A stretch of DNA of 64,000 bases from Niabella drilacis (GTDB lineage: Bacteria; Bacteroidota; Bacteroidia; Chitinophagales; Chitinophagaceae), in assembly GCF_900101395.1 (NCBI RefSeq), contig NZ_FMZO01000001.1, forward strand, positions 372,001-436,000, written 5' to 3'. Shown here in pieces: positions 52,278-60,734 of this stretch. Below the pieces are notes generated by a model, which worked only from the letters and a program-made list of their open reading frames with translations, had not been told where the DNA came from and searched no databases. Every line of letters begins with the position of its first letter. Positions within the stretch are counted from its first letter, which is position 1. The position numbers and the translations under genes are program-made.

Positions 52278-53351
52278 TCAGGCAGTGTATGCTTTTAGAG
52301 TATCAATTAAAATACGGTTTTCGTTTTCTGTACCAACGGTAATGCGCAAACAATCTTCACATCCGGGTACACTGCTGCGGTTCCGGACAATGATCCCCTT
52401 TTGCTGCAGGTACTTAAAGATGTTGTTGGCGTCTGTCATTTTTACCAGCAGGAAGTTGGCGTCCGACGGATACACTTTTTGCGTGTAAGGTAGCTGGTTT
52501 AATTCATTTTCCAGCCAGTTGCGTTGTTCAATGCAGTCCCGGATCCAGGCGTTTACCTGTTCAATATTTTGCAATCCCTGTAAGGCAAGTTCCTGTGTGG
52601 CGATATTAATATTGTAGGGGTATTTTACATTGTTCATCAGCTGGATGATCTCTTTTCCCGCAAATGCCAGCCCGAGGCGTAATGCTGCCAGGCCCCATGC
52701 TTTTGAAAGGGTTTGTAAGACTACCAGGTTGGGATGATCTGCCAGCTGGAGCGACAAGGTTTTTTGCCTGGCATAATTGATATAAGCCTCGTCTACTACT
52801 ACAATGCCATCAAAATTATTCAGGATTACTTCAATATCCTGGCGGTTGATGCTGTTACCGCTGGGGTTGTTGGGCGAACAGATGAAAATGATTTTTGTAT
52901 ACTCATCAACGGCGTCGGCAATGGCCTGTATATCCATCTGGAAACCGGCATTCAGCGGTACTTCTTTTACCTTTATATTATTAATAGCGGCGGCCACGCC
53001 GTACATACCATAGGTGGGGGGCAGGGTAATGATATTATCAAAACCCGGCTCACAAAAAATACGGATCAGTACATCGATGGCTTCGTCGCTGCCGTTCCCG
53101 GTAAAAATGTTTTCTACCGGAAGCCCTTTGATGGCGCTGATGCGTTGTTTGAGCTTTGTTTGTACGGGGTCCGGGTAACGGTTGAGCTGCTCCTGCAGTT
53201 CATTGATAGTAAGGGCTACCGGTGACCCAATGGCATTTTCGTTGGCATCTAACATCACGCTGGCATCGCCGCTGAACTCATGCCGGGCAGTGGAGTAGGG
53301 CGCAAGGTTCTTAATGTTTTCCCGGACCAGGTATTCTAAATTAAACTCCAT
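52278..53351 (-). CDS. hisC: Histidinol-phosphate aminotransferase
   Basis: A 357-residue PLP fold type I enzyme: '[19 protein letters not shown]', '[17 protein letters not shown]', '[14 protein letters not shown]', '[10 protein letters not shown]', and the PLP lysine in '[17 protein letters not shown]' (about 215). Transfers the amino group to imidazole acetol phosphate. 12 bases to hisD. Confidence 0.96.
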   Translation of the reverse strand: MEFNLEYLVRENIKNLAPYSTARHEFSGDASVMLDANENAIGSPVALTINELQEQLNRYPDPVQTKLKQRISAIKGLPVENIFTGNGSDEAIDVLIRIFCEPGFDNIITLPPTYGMYGVAAAINNIKVKEVPLNAGFQMDIQAIADAVDEYTKIIFICSPNNPSGNSINRQDIEVILNNFDGIVVVDEAYINYARQKTLSLQLADHPNLVVLQTLSKAWGLAALRLGLAFAGKEIIQLMNNVKYPYNINIATQELALQGLQNIEQVNAWIRDCIEQRNWLENELNQLPYTQKVYPSDANFLLVKMTDANNIFKYLQQKGIIVRNRSSVPGCEDCLRITVGTENENRILIDTLKAYTA

Positions 53352-53363
53352 ATTATCTTTTTG

Positions 53364-54641
53364 TTACAGGTTGCTCAATCTTACTTTAACGGCATTGCTG
53401 TGCGCCTGTAAACCTTCGGCCTCGGCCATAGTGGTTACGGTGGCTGCAATGTTTTTTAGCCCCCTTGCCGTGAGCTGCTGGAAAGTGATTTTTTTATAGA
53501 AACTGTCAAGTGAAACACCGCTGTAGGCTGCGGCATACCCATTGGTAGGCAAGGTGTGGTTGGTGCCACTGGCATAGTCACCGGCGCTTTCCGGCGAATG
53601 GTTGCCGATAAACACCGACCCTGCTGCCGTTATGTTTTTTAACAACCCGCTTCCTGTTTTGCAGGCCAGTATCAGGTGCTCGGGAGCATAAAAGTTGGAT
53701 AATTCAACGGCTTCTTTAAGGCTTTTTACCACTACGATACGCGAATGTTCCAGGGCTTTTGCGGCAATATCCTTCCGGGGCAGGGTTTTGAGCTGCGTCG
53801 TAACAGCCTTTTCGATTTTTGTTACCATGCCTGTTTGTGTGGTAATACAGATCACCTGCGAGTCGGGGCCATGCTCTGCCTGGGCCAGCAGGTCGGCTGC
53901 CACAAAACGGGGATCTGCAGTTCCATCGGCAATCACCAGCACTTCGGATGGTCCGGCGGGCATATCAATGGCCACCCGGTTCTGCACCAGCTGTTTGGCC
54001 ATGGTCACATATTGATTGCCGGGCCCAAAGATCTTAAAAACTGCCGGGATGCTCTGTGTGCCATAAGCCATTGCTGCAATCGCCTGTGCGCCCCCGGTTT
54101 TAAATATTTTTTGAATGCCGCATAATGAGGCTGCATATAAAACGGCGGGATGCACCTGCTGCTCTTTGTTGCAGGGGGTGCACAATATTACTTCCTTACA
54201 TCCTGCAAGGCGGGCGGGCAGGCCCAGCATCAACACCGTGGAAAACAGTGGTGCGGATCCTCCGGGAATGTACAGACCTACTTTTTCAATGGGGCGGCTC
54301 TCGCGCCAGCAGGTAATACCGCTCATCGGGGCGATCTTTTTTGCCGCTTCTTTTTGAGAGCGGTGAAAGGCTTCTATGTTCTTTTTTGCTTGCTTTAAAG
54401 CGGCTTTCAGTGGCGGAGGAACCTGTCCGGAGGCCTCTTTTATTTCGGTTGCGGTTACCGCGATGGAGCTGAGTTCCACACCGTCAAACTTTTTACTAAG
54501 ATCCCGCAGTGCCATATCTCCGTTCGTTTGAACTGAAGACAGGATCTCCGTTACCGCAGGGATGAGTTGCTGGTTGTTCTGGAGCGGACGGGCACAGATC
54601 TCCGGCCAAAGTTCTGAAGAAGGATATTTGTAGAATTTCAA
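53364..54641 (-). CDS. hisD: Histidinol dehydrogenase
   Basis: A 425-residue Zn-dependent enzyme: 'GLYIPGGSAPLFSTVLMLGLPA', 'IFGPGNQYVTMAKQLV', 'IDMPAGPSEVLVIADGTADPRFVAADLLAQAEHGPDS' in parts, with the zinc/catalytic 'QAEHGP', 'NFYAPEHLIL' and 'GNHSPESAGDYASGTNHTLPT'. Oxidises histidinol to histidine. A heptad hairpin separates it from hisG. Confidence 0.97.
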   Translation of the reverse strand: MKFYKYPSSELWPEICARPLQNNQQLIPAVTEILSSVQTNGDMALRDLSKKFDGVELSSIAVTATEIKEASGQVPPPLKAALKQAKKNIEAFHRSQKEAAKKIAPMSGITCWRESRPIEKVGLYIPGGSAPLFSTVLMLGLPARLAGCKEVILCTPCNKEQQVHPAVLYAASLCGIQKIFKTGGAQAIAAMAYGTQSIPAVFKIFGPGNQYVTMAKQLVQNRVAIDMPAGPSEVLVIADGTADPRFVAADLLAQAEHGPDSQVICITTQTGMVTKIEKAVTTQLKTLPRKDIAAKALEHSRIVVVKSLKEAVELSNFYAPEHLILACKTGSGLLKNITAAGSVFIGNHSPESAGDYASGTNHTLPTNGYAAAYSGVSLDSFYKKITFQQLTARGLKNIAATVTTMAEAEGLQAHSNAVKVRLSNL

Positions 54642-54651
54642 TTTGCTTAAT

Positions 54652-54685
54652 GTTTAAGGTTTAAGGTTCAGACTTTAAACGCTGA
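54652..54685. repeat. Heptad-repeat hairpin in the hisG-hisD spacer
   Basis: GTTTAAG, GTTTAAG, GTTCAGA and a reverse arm CTGAACCTTGAAC. On the mRNA strand a 13-bp stem with one mismatch can form. Confidence 0.65.
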
Positions 54686-54702
54686 ACCTTGAACAAGTAA
54701 AA

Positions 54703-55563
54703 CTATTCGATCATCTTTTCAATAGGGATGATCAGGATCCCTTCGGCGCCGGCGGCTTTGAGGTTCTCGATCACATTCCAGAAATCGGCCTCGCTGATCA
54801 CCGAGTGTACAGAGCTCCAGTCTTTTTTAGCCAGGGGTACGATGGTAGGACTGCTGATGCCCGGGAGATAAGCGCAGATCTTTTCAATGCTCTTATTGGG
54901 AGCATTCAGCATAACGTATTTGTTATATTTTGCTTTTCTTACCGAGCGGATACGGAACAGCAGCTTTTCCAGCAGCTTTTTGCGGGCAGGACTGAGTTTT
55001 TTGCCGGAAATAAGTACGGCTTCCGATTTCAGGATAGTTTCAAATTCGGACAGCTCATTGCTGAACAGGGTACTGCCGGAGCTCACCAGGTCGCAGATCG
55101 CGTCGGCCAGCCCGATACGGGGTGCGATCTCCACCGATCCGCTGATCACATGGATATCGGCCTTTATTTTGTTTTGTTTAAGCCATTTGTTGAGTATAAA
55201 AGGGTAGCTGGTGGCGATCTTCATACCGTCCAAGTCTTTTACGGTTAATTTTTTCCGGGTCTTTGGCAGGGCAATGGAAAGCCGGCATTTGCCATATCCC
55301 AGGCGCTCTACGATTTCTGCCGCCTTGTTTTTTTCAAGGACTACATTCTCCCCCACAAAACCGATGTCGGCCACTCCATCCTGCACATATTCAGGAATAT
55401 CGTCATCTCTCAGAAAGAGAATCTCCGCGTCAAAATTCTCCGCATTGATCTTTAACTGGTTGTTACCATTGGGTACGCCGATGCCGCACTCTTTAAGTAG
55501 TTTTAATGAGTCTTCGCTCAGTCTTCCGGACTTTTGAACCGCGATTCTTAATTTTTCCTGCAT
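54703..55563 (-). CDS. hisG: ATP phosphoribosyltransferase (long form)
   Basis: About 286 residues from MQEKLRIAVQKSGRLSEDS (55563). The open frame runs to 55629, but that part lies in the terminator hairpin of the attenuator. Catalytic domains: 'LRIAVQKSGRL', 'DIGFVGENVV', 'ISGSVEIAPRIGLADAICDLVSSGSTL' in parts (PRPP loop). C-terminal regulatory ACT-like domain about 215-286 ('YVMLNAPNKSIEKICAYLPGISSPTIVPLAKKDW' in parts) marks the long, His-inhibited form. First step of the pathway and first gene of the operon. Confidence 0.97.
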   Translation of the reverse strand: MQEKLRIAVQKSGRLSEDSLKLLKECGIGVPNGNNQLKINAENFDAEILFLRDDDIPEYVQDGVADIGFVGENVVLEKNKAAEIVERLGYGKCRLSIALPKTRKKLTVKDLDGMKIATSYPFILNKWLKQNKIKADIHVISGSVEIAPRIGLADAICDLVSSGSTLFSNELSEFETILKSEAVLISGKKLSPARKKLLEKLLFRIRSVRKAKYNKYVMLNAPNKSIEKICAYLPGISSPTIVPLAKKDWSSVHSVISEADFWNVIENLKAAGAEGILIIPIEKMIE

Positions 55564-55581
55564 AGCTTTATTTTTTAAATA

Positions 55582-55612
55582 AAAAAGGCTTACAAAATTT
55601 GTAAGCCTTTTT
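55582..55612 (-). terminator. his attenuator terminator hairpin
   Basis: AAAAAGGCTTACAAA / TTTGTAAGCCTTTTT, a near-perfect 15-bp stem followed on the minus strand by a T-run (TTTTTATTT), 18 bases before hisG. Its 5' arm can instead pair with TGTAGGCC at 55641-55648 (8 bp, one G-U). Confidence 0.9.
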
Positions 55613-55625
55613 CTATAATTTGGAT

Positions 55626-55708
55626 ACATATCACCACCGGGCCTACACGGGTAAGTCTGTTACATGATGATGGGTATGTACTAATATTTTCATTGCGGTG
55701 CAAATATA
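55626..55708 (-). promoter_or_regulatory. his operon leader: promoter box and attenuator region
   Basis: The leader is transcribed toward hisG. TATATTTG (55701-55708 complement) is an exact TAnnTTTG match; the leader peptide starts 8 bases later. Downstream of the peptide, GGTGGTGATATGT (55626-55638) can pair with the His-codon stretch (arm 1:2), and TGTAGGCC can pair with the 5' arm of the terminator (arm 2:3). Stalling at His codons would free region 2 and prevent termination. Confidence 0.8.
55643..55693 (-). CDS. hisL: his operon leader peptide
   Basis: Seventeen codons read MKILVHTHHHVTDLPV-stop, with four His among residues 6-10 (H-T-H-H-H). It lies between a promoter box and an intrinsic terminator upstream of hisG, as in classical his attenuation. 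The tag 'HTHHH' is far above chance for 16 residues. Ribosome stalling at these codons when charged tRNA-His is scarce would favour the antiterminator. No homologous protein is expected; its role is regulatory. No unusual RBS was seen. Confidence 0.9.
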   Translation of the reverse strand: MKILVHTHHHVTDLPV

Positions 55709-55783
55709 TACGAAATTTATGATTTCCCACTTTTTTAGTAGAAAAATTTGAGGGGAGAAATTCAGCTGCAGCAGAAAATGCCC

Positions 55784-55791
55784 TATCTTTA
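55784..55791 (+). promoter_or_regulatory. Promoter box of the DnaQ-like exonuclease gene
   Basis: TATCTTTA differs from TAnnTTTG only in the last base and lies 18 bases before ATG 55810. Confidence 0.45.
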
Positions 55792-55809
55792 AATTTTTAA
55801 AAAGGATAC

Positions 55810-56577
55810 ATGTTACAACTTACCAAGCCCCTTGCTTTTATTGACCTGGAGACCACGGGAGTGAACCTGGGTTCCGACCGCATTGTTGAAATTGCCATTG
55901 TGAAGATCCTTCCGGATGGTACCCGTAATGTAAAACGGAAGCTGATCAACCCGGAAATGCCCATTCCTAAAGCGAATTCAGAGATACACGGCATCACCGA
56001 CGACATGGTGAAGGATGCGCCTACTTTTGCCCAGGTGGCCCAGGAACTGAAACAGGTGCTGGATGGCTGCGATCTTGCCGGCTATAACTCTAACAGGTTC
56101 GATGTTCCGCTGCTGGTTGAGGAATTTTTGAGGGTGGGCGTTGATTTTGACATGCGGGGACGCAAATTAGTGGATGTACAAAACATCTTTCACAAAATGG
56201 AACAGCGGACACTGTCCGCTGCCTACCGGTTTTATTGCGAGAAAGTCCTGGAAGATGCACACTCAGCGGAAGCAGATGCCTCTGCGACCCATGAAGTGCT
56301 GCTGGCCCAGATCACCCGTTACCCCGAGCTGGGCACAACGGTAGAATCAATCAATAAAGCGATCGGGGAAGAACCCATCGTGGATTTTGCCCGCCGGTTT
56401 GTTATGGACAATGGTGTGGAAGTGTTTAATTTCGGAAAATACAAGGGTAAATCGGTTGCGGATATATTAAAAGCGGAGCCGCAATATTACGACTGGATGA
56501 TGAAGGGCGATTTTCCGCAGCATACCAAGCAAAAGCTGACCGAGATTTTTACGCGGACCAAACTTAGAAAAAATTAA
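55810..56577 (+). CDS. DnaQ-like 3'-5' exonuclease
   Basis: A 255-residue protein with the DEDDh exonuclease domain: 'FIDLETTGVNLGSDRIVEIA' (ExoI, Asp/Glu about 12-14), 'DLAGYNSNRFDVPLLVEEFL' (ExoII), and 'HSAEADASATHEVLLA' (ExoIII, His/Asp). The C-terminal 60 residues ('FNFGKYKGKSVADILKAEPQYYDWMMKGDFPQHTKQKL' in parts) are a helical tail that is common in Bacteroidota members of this family. It is probably a proofreading-type or RNA-processing nuclease rather than the replicative epsilon. Divergent from the his operon. Confidence 0.9.
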   Translation: MLQLTKPLAFIDLETTGVNLGSDRIVEIAIVKILPDGTRNVKRKLINPEMPIPKANSEIHGITDDMVKDAPTFAQVAQELKQVLDGCDLAGYNSNRFDVPLLVEEFLRVGVDFDMRGRKLVDVQNIFHKMEQRTLSAAYRFYCEKVLEDAHSAEADASATHEVLLAQITRYPELGTTVESINKAIGEEPIVDFARRFVMDNGVEVFNFGKYKGKSVADILKAEPQYYDWMMKGDFPQHTKQKLTEIFTRTKLRKN

Positions 56578-56619
56578 GCGCAGACGGTTATCGTCTGAAT
56601 ATCACCCCGAGTAGAATGC

Positions 56620-57369
56620 GTGCATACAGTGGATAAAGTTGTCATCATACCCACCTATAATGAAAAGGAGAATGTTGCCAGGATCATAAAGGCCGTTATG
56701 GACCTGGAAGGTGATTTTCATGTACTGATTGTAGATGATGGATCTCCGGACGGGACCGCGGATATTGTGAGGATGTTACAGGAACAATACAACGGCCGGT
56801 TGTTTCTTGAGGAACGAAAAGGAAAGCTTGGATTGGGGACTGCATACATACATGGATTTAGATGGAGCCTGAATAAGGGATATCAATTTGTATTTGAGAT
56901 GGATGCTGATTTCTCACATAACCCCAATGATCTGATCCGGCTGCACCAGGCATGCGTGGAGGGGGCCGATCTGGCTATCGGGAGCCGCTATGTGAAGGGA
57001 GGCGGTATTGTGAACTGGCCTGCCGACCGGGTGTTTATTTCAAAAGGTGGATCGTTGTATACGCGGATCATTACCTGGATGCCGGTAAAAGATCCTACGG
57101 CAGGGTTTATGTGCTATACCGCAAAAGTGCTCCGGGCCATTAATTTTGATAATATCAGCTTCGTAGGGTATGCTTTCCAGATCGAAATGAAATATGCTGC
57201 CTGGAAACTGGGATTTAAGATAAAGGAAGTGCCGATCATTTTCCAGGACCGTACCGAGGGACAGTCGAAAATGAGTAAAGGCATTCTTAAGGAAGGTATT
57301 TTAGGAGTCCTGAACCTGCGGTGGCAAAGCCTGTTTAAAAATTACCGGAACAGGGTTTCAAATAGTTGA
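56620..57369 (+). CDS. Polyprenol-phosphate mannosyltransferase (GT2, Dpm1-like)
   Basis: A 249-residue cytoplasmic glycosyltransferase with GTG start. GT-A fold motifs: 'KVVIIPTYNEKENVARI', 'VLIVDDGSPDGTADIV', 'FVFEMDADFSHNPNDL' (DAD), 'GSRYVKGGGIVNWP', and 'KEVPIIFQDRTEGQSKMSKGI' (Q-x-x-R-x-x-G). This is the bacterial polyprenol monophosphomannose synthase class. It supplies lipid-linked mannose to GT-C enzymes outside the inner membrane. It lies between an exonuclease gene and a DUF4268 gene on one strand, spacing 42 and 22 bases, suggesting a shared transcript. Confidence 0.92.
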   Translation: MHTVDKVVIIPTYNEKENVARIIKAVMDLEGDFHVLIVDDGSPDGTADIVRMLQEQYNGRLFLEERKGKLGLGTAYIHGFRWSLNKGYQFVFEMDADFSHNPNDLIRLHQACVEGADLAIGSRYVKGGGIVNWPADRVFISKGGSLYTRIITWMPVKDPTAGFMCYTAKVLRAINFDNISFVGYAFQIEMKYAAWKLGFKIKEVPIIFQDRTEGQSKMSKGILKEGILGVLNLRWQSLFKNYRNRVSNS

Positions 57370-57391
57370 AAGTATTAATGTTATAGCTTTT

Positions 57392-57847
57392 ATGTATAGT
57401 AAAAATGAGGCCGCTCTGATAAAAAAAGAATTCTGGACCTCATTGGGCACCTACCTGAAGCCGGTACTCAGTGCCAATGGGCAAAAAGTAAACTGGGTCA
57501 ATTATAAAACAGGTATCAAGGGGATCTACTTCAGAACAGATGTTACAAAAAGAGAGGCAAGTGTTGCGGTGGAACTGACGCACCCGGGCGAAGAAAAACG
57601 GACAGCTGCGTTTGACAAGCTGGTATCGCTAAAAGCTGTTTTTTCGGAAATGGCGGGCGGGGACTGGCTGTGGCAAAGAGCGGTTTACGACGAAGAGGGA
57701 CGCCCGGTATCAAAGATCCTGATCCGGAAGGAGCCGGTCAATATTTTTAATAGGAACGACTGGCCGGTGATCATATCGTTTTTTAAGCAGCATCTGATCG
57801 CATTGGATGCATTCTGGTCAATAGCGAAAGCGTATTTTGAGGATTGA
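57392..57847 (+). CDS. DUF4268 family protein
   Basis: A 151-residue protein: 'EAALIKKEFWTSLGTYLKP', 'KVNWVNYKTGIKGIYFR', and 'SKILIRKEPVNIFNRNDWPVIISFFKQHLIALDAFWS' in parts match DUF4268, a PD-(D/E)XK-like fold family of unknown function. No signal peptide. It follows the mannosyltransferase closely, and an esterase gene lies 95 bases downstream. Confidence 0.85.
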   Translation: MYSKNEAALIKKEFWTSLGTYLKPVLSANGQKVNWVNYKTGIKGIYFRTDVTKREASVAVELTHPGEEKRTAAFDKLVSLKAVFSEMAGGDWLWQRAVYDEEGRPVSKILIRKEPVNIFNRNDWPVIISFFKQHLIALDAFWSIAKAYFED

Positions 57848-57942
57848 AATAACAGTGGCCGGCTCTTGTAAAGCGGGATAAACGGCTTCAGCGGTATTGG
57901 GCATCACTGCGGTTTTCAACCGGATTTTATAAACGGAAGCAA

Positions 57943-58854
57943 ATGAAAAGAATAACGATCGGCTTGCTGGCCTCCTTTATTTTACACATGATGGTTAACG
58001 CCCAGCAGGAAATACCCCTTTACACTAAGGTGCCCAATAGCAAGCCCGCCGAAAACCTGGAAAAAGCGGTGACCGGGACCGACGGTATCACCCGGATCAG
58101 CAATGTATCGGTTCCCACAATAACAGTGTACCGGCCGGTAAATGCAAAGCGCAATAGTCCTGCCGTTATTATTTGTCCCGGGGGCGGGTATACGATCCTT
58201 GCTGCAAGCCATGAGGGCGCAGATGTTGCAGCGGCGTTAAATGAGTGGGGGGTAACAGCGTTTGTGCTGAAATACCGCCTGCCCGACGACCGCATCATGG
58301 AGGACAAATCGATCGGCCCTTTACAGGATGCGGAACGGGCTGTACAATGGGTGCGCGAACACGCAAAAGAGTACCAGGTAGACCCCCGCAAAGTCGGTAT
58401 CATGGGCTTTTCTGCAGGGGGGCATCTTGCTGCTACACTTTCCACGCATTATGAAGAGCGCCTGGTAGACAATCCTGAAAAGATTTCATTAAGGCCCGAC
58501 TTTTCTGTGCTGGTGTACCCTGTGATCAGTTTCACCGATAGCCTGACGCACCGGGGTAGCCGTGACCGGCTGCTCGGCGCTGCTCCTTCTGCTGCGCTTA
58601 TCCAACGGTATTCCAATGAACTTCTGGTAAATAAAAAAACACCACCCGCATTTTTGGTACATGCGAAGGACGATAAGGCCGTTCCCTGGCAGAACAGTCA
58701 GCATTATTATGAAGCCCTGCGGGCTCATAAGGTACCAGCCCGGGTTTTTTATTATGAGAAGGGGGGACATGGATTTGGCATGAACAATAAGACTTCGGAT
58801 CTTAAATGGATGACCGCGCTTAAAGACTGGATGAACGTGCAGCATCTCCTTTAA
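57943..58854 (+). CDS. Secreted alpha/beta hydrolase (esterase/xylan esterase-like)
   Basis: A 303-residue protein with signal peptide (about 1-20, ending 'MMVNAQ'). Oxyanion motif 'VIICPGGGYTILAASHEG', nucleophile Ser in 'GIMGFSAGGHLAATL' (about 153), Asp in 'HAKDDKAVPW' and His in 'GGHGFGM'. The HGG-like motif is PGGGY as in endo-xylanase/acetylesterase relatives. It probably deacylates glycans. Standard length. Its own unit. Confidence 0.9.
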   Translation: MKRITIGLLASFILHMMVNAQQEIPLYTKVPNSKPAENLEKAVTGTDGITRISNVSVPTITVYRPVNAKRNSPAVIICPGGGYTILAASHEGADVAAALNEWGVTAFVLKYRLPDDRIMEDKSIGPLQDAERAVQWVREHAKEYQVDPRKVGIMGFSAGGHLAATLSTHYEERLVDNPEKISLRPDFSVLVYPVISFTDSLTHRGSRDRLLGAAPSAALIQRYSNELLVNKKTPPAFLVHAKDDKAVPWQNSQHYYEALRAHKVPARVFYYEKGGHGFGMNNKTSDLKWMTALKDWMNVQHLL

Positions 58855-58965
58855 TGAAACTGCCGGAACCCGGACGAAGGGAATACACCAAAGACGGTTG
58901 GGCAAATTGTTGTACCTTAGAAGGGACAGTTTCGCTGTCTCATACAAGTATTAAACTCCGGTATT

Positions 58966-59634
58966 ATGAAATATCCTGTAAAGATACGATCGATCGTACA
59001 CGTAACTCATGATGTGCTGGGCATAAGAGTTGACAAGCCGGAAGGGTGGGCTTATACGCCCGGGCAGGCAACAGAAGTGTTTATTGACAAGGAAGGGTGG
59101 AAAGAGGAAGGGCGCCCGTTTACCTTTACCTCGCTGCCCGATGATGCGTACCTGGAGTTCACTATAAAGACGTACCCGGAGCGCAAAGGCGTAACAGCAC
59201 AATTGCGTCAGCTGAAGGAGGGCGATACATTGCTGCTGAATGATATTTTTGGTGAGATTGCCTATAAAGGGGAAGGGCTGTTTATTGCAGGAGGAGCGGG
59301 CATTACACCCTTTATCGCTATCCTCCGGCAGCTGAGCCAGGAAGGCCGTCTTGGTAATAACCGGCTGTTGTTCGCTAATAAGCGGAGAGAAGATATCATT
59401 CATGAAGAGGAATTACGCCGGTTGCTCGGCGCCCGTTTTGTGAATATACTTTCCGGTGAAATGGTTCCGGGGTATGAGCAGGGGTATATTTCGGAAACGG
59501 TCTTGAAAGCATTGATTTCTGATAGGGGCGACTATGTATATTTATGTGGTCCACCTCCCATGATGGATGCCGTAGAACAGGTATTGACGGATCTTCAGAT
59601 AGATCCGGCCCGGGTAGTGAAAGAGGGCTTTTAG
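58966..59634 (+). CDS. Ferredoxin-NADP reductase-like flavoprotein
   Basis: A 222-residue protein: 'YTPGQATEVFID', FAD motif 'RPFTFTSLPDDAYLEFTIKTYPERKGVTAQLRQL' in parts, NAD(P) motif 'LFIAGGAGITPFIAILRQL', and 'YVYLCGPPPMMDAVEQVL' C-terminal block. It is short, lacking a 2Fe-2S or globin domain. Partner not evident. A SMP-30 lactonase gene follows after 58 bases. Confidence 0.9.
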   Translation: MKYPVKIRSIVHVTHDVLGIRVDKPEGWAYTPGQATEVFIDKEGWKEEGRPFTFTSLPDDAYLEFTIKTYPERKGVTAQLRQLKEGDTLLLNDIFGEIAYKGEGLFIAGGAGITPFIAILRQLSQEGRLGNNRLLFANKRREDIIHEEELRRLLGARFVNILSGEMVPGYEQGYISETVLKALISDRGDYVYLCGPPPMMDAVEQVLTDLQIDPARVVKEGF

Positions 59635-59670
59635 GGGCGGAATAATGATGGCGTATGGCCTGGAATATAA

Positions 59671-59678
59671 TATCTTTA
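59671..59678 (+). promoter_or_regulatory. Promoter box of the SMP-30 gene
   Basis: TATCTTTA is a near match to TAnnTTTG and lies 22 bases before the ATG at 59693, supporting that start over the frame's upstream ATGs. Confidence 0.45.
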
Positions 59679-59692
59679 TAATTGACAACAGT

Positions 59693-60607
59693 ATGCGGAA
59701 TGTTATTCTCGCGGGGATGCTTTTGGGATTTACAGCGTTAAATGCCCAGCAAACGGAAGCCCCTTTGTTTGATTCTGTGGGTATCGTTGCAAAAGATGCA
59801 GCGCTGGTAAAAGTGAGTGCTCAGTTCTCCTTTACGGAGGGGCCGGTGGCTGACAAATCGGGGGCTGTTTACTTTACAGACCAACCCAATAATAAGATAT
59901 GGCGCTTTAACCCGGACGGAACATTGACCGAATTTATGGCGGCTTCAGGTCGTGCTAACGGGCTCGATATAGACGCCCGCGGAAATATTGTTGCCTGCGC
60001 AGATGAGCACAATGAGATCTGGTCCATCGCCCCGTCAGGTGCCGTAACCGTTCTCCTAACAGATGTTGGAGGTAAAAAGCTTAACGGGCCCAATGACCTC
60101 TGGATGGATAAAAAGGGCGGGATTTATTTTACAGATCCGTATTACCAGCGGAACTATTGGACGCGCACGACCCAGGAGATCAGCGGACAAAAGGTATACT
60201 ACCTTCCACGGGGCGCCCGCCAGCCCATAGTGGTTACTGATGAGCTGGCAAAGCCCAACGGGATTGTAGGCTCGGGAAACGGCCGGCTCCTGTATGTAGC
60301 CGATATAAAAGACAACAAAACCTATCGCTTCTTCATTAATAAGGATGGCTCGCTGTCCGGGAAAACCCTGTTTGTGCCCCGTGGGGCAGATGGTATTACA
60401 CTGGATGAAAGAGGAAATCTTTATCTCAGCGGAAACGGGATCACGGTGTTTGATCCGAAGGGCAGGGAGATCGCGCATATTCCTGTTCCTGAAAAATGGA
60501 CAGCCAATGTTTGCTTTGGCGGAAAGAACCGGGACCTGCTTTTTATGACTGCCGGAACCAGTATTTACACCCTGCAGATGCGGGTAAAAGGAGTAAAGAA
60601 GTTTTAA
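59693..60607 (+). CDS. SMP-30/gluconolactonase family protein, secreted
   Basis: About 304 residues from MRNVILAGMLLGFTALNAQQ (signal peptide). Six-bladed propeller with the metal residues: Glu in 'FSFTEGPV', Asn in 'KLNGPNDLWMD', and Asp in 'GADGITLDERGNLYL'. These bind Ca or Zn and hydrolyse sugar lactones or aryl esters. The start is placed after a promoter-like box. Short linker to the FNR gene may indicate an operon, but the promoter argues for separate expression. Confidence 0.88.
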   Translation: MRNVILAGMLLGFTALNAQQTEAPLFDSVGIVAKDAALVKVSAQFSFTEGPVADKSGAVYFTDQPNNKIWRFNPDGTLTEFMAASGRANGLDIDARGNIVACADEHNEIWSIAPSGAVTVLLTDVGGKKLNGPNDLWMDKKGGIYFTDPYYQRNYWTRTTQEISGQKVYYLPRGARQPIVVTDELAKPNGIVGSGNGRLLYVADIKDNKTYRFFINKDGSLSGKTLFVPRGADGITLDERGNLYLSGNGITVFDPKGREIAHIPVPEKWTANVCFGGKNRDLLFMTAGTSIYTLQMRVKGVKKF

Positions 60608-60734
60608 CCGCCGGGCAGCTGCGAAGATAGGGCTGTAGATCAGACCCGGTACGCCATATAGCCGGATGAGCATCCCGGTTGGCAGGTTCTTTCAGCGGGT
60701 TCCCTTTTTTAACTATTCCCGGGGTTTAAACTAC

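Noticed and set aside
55564-55629. N-terminal extension of hisG
   Set aside because: These codons lie in the attenuator terminator stem; the family start MQEKLRIAVQKSGRL fits at 55563.
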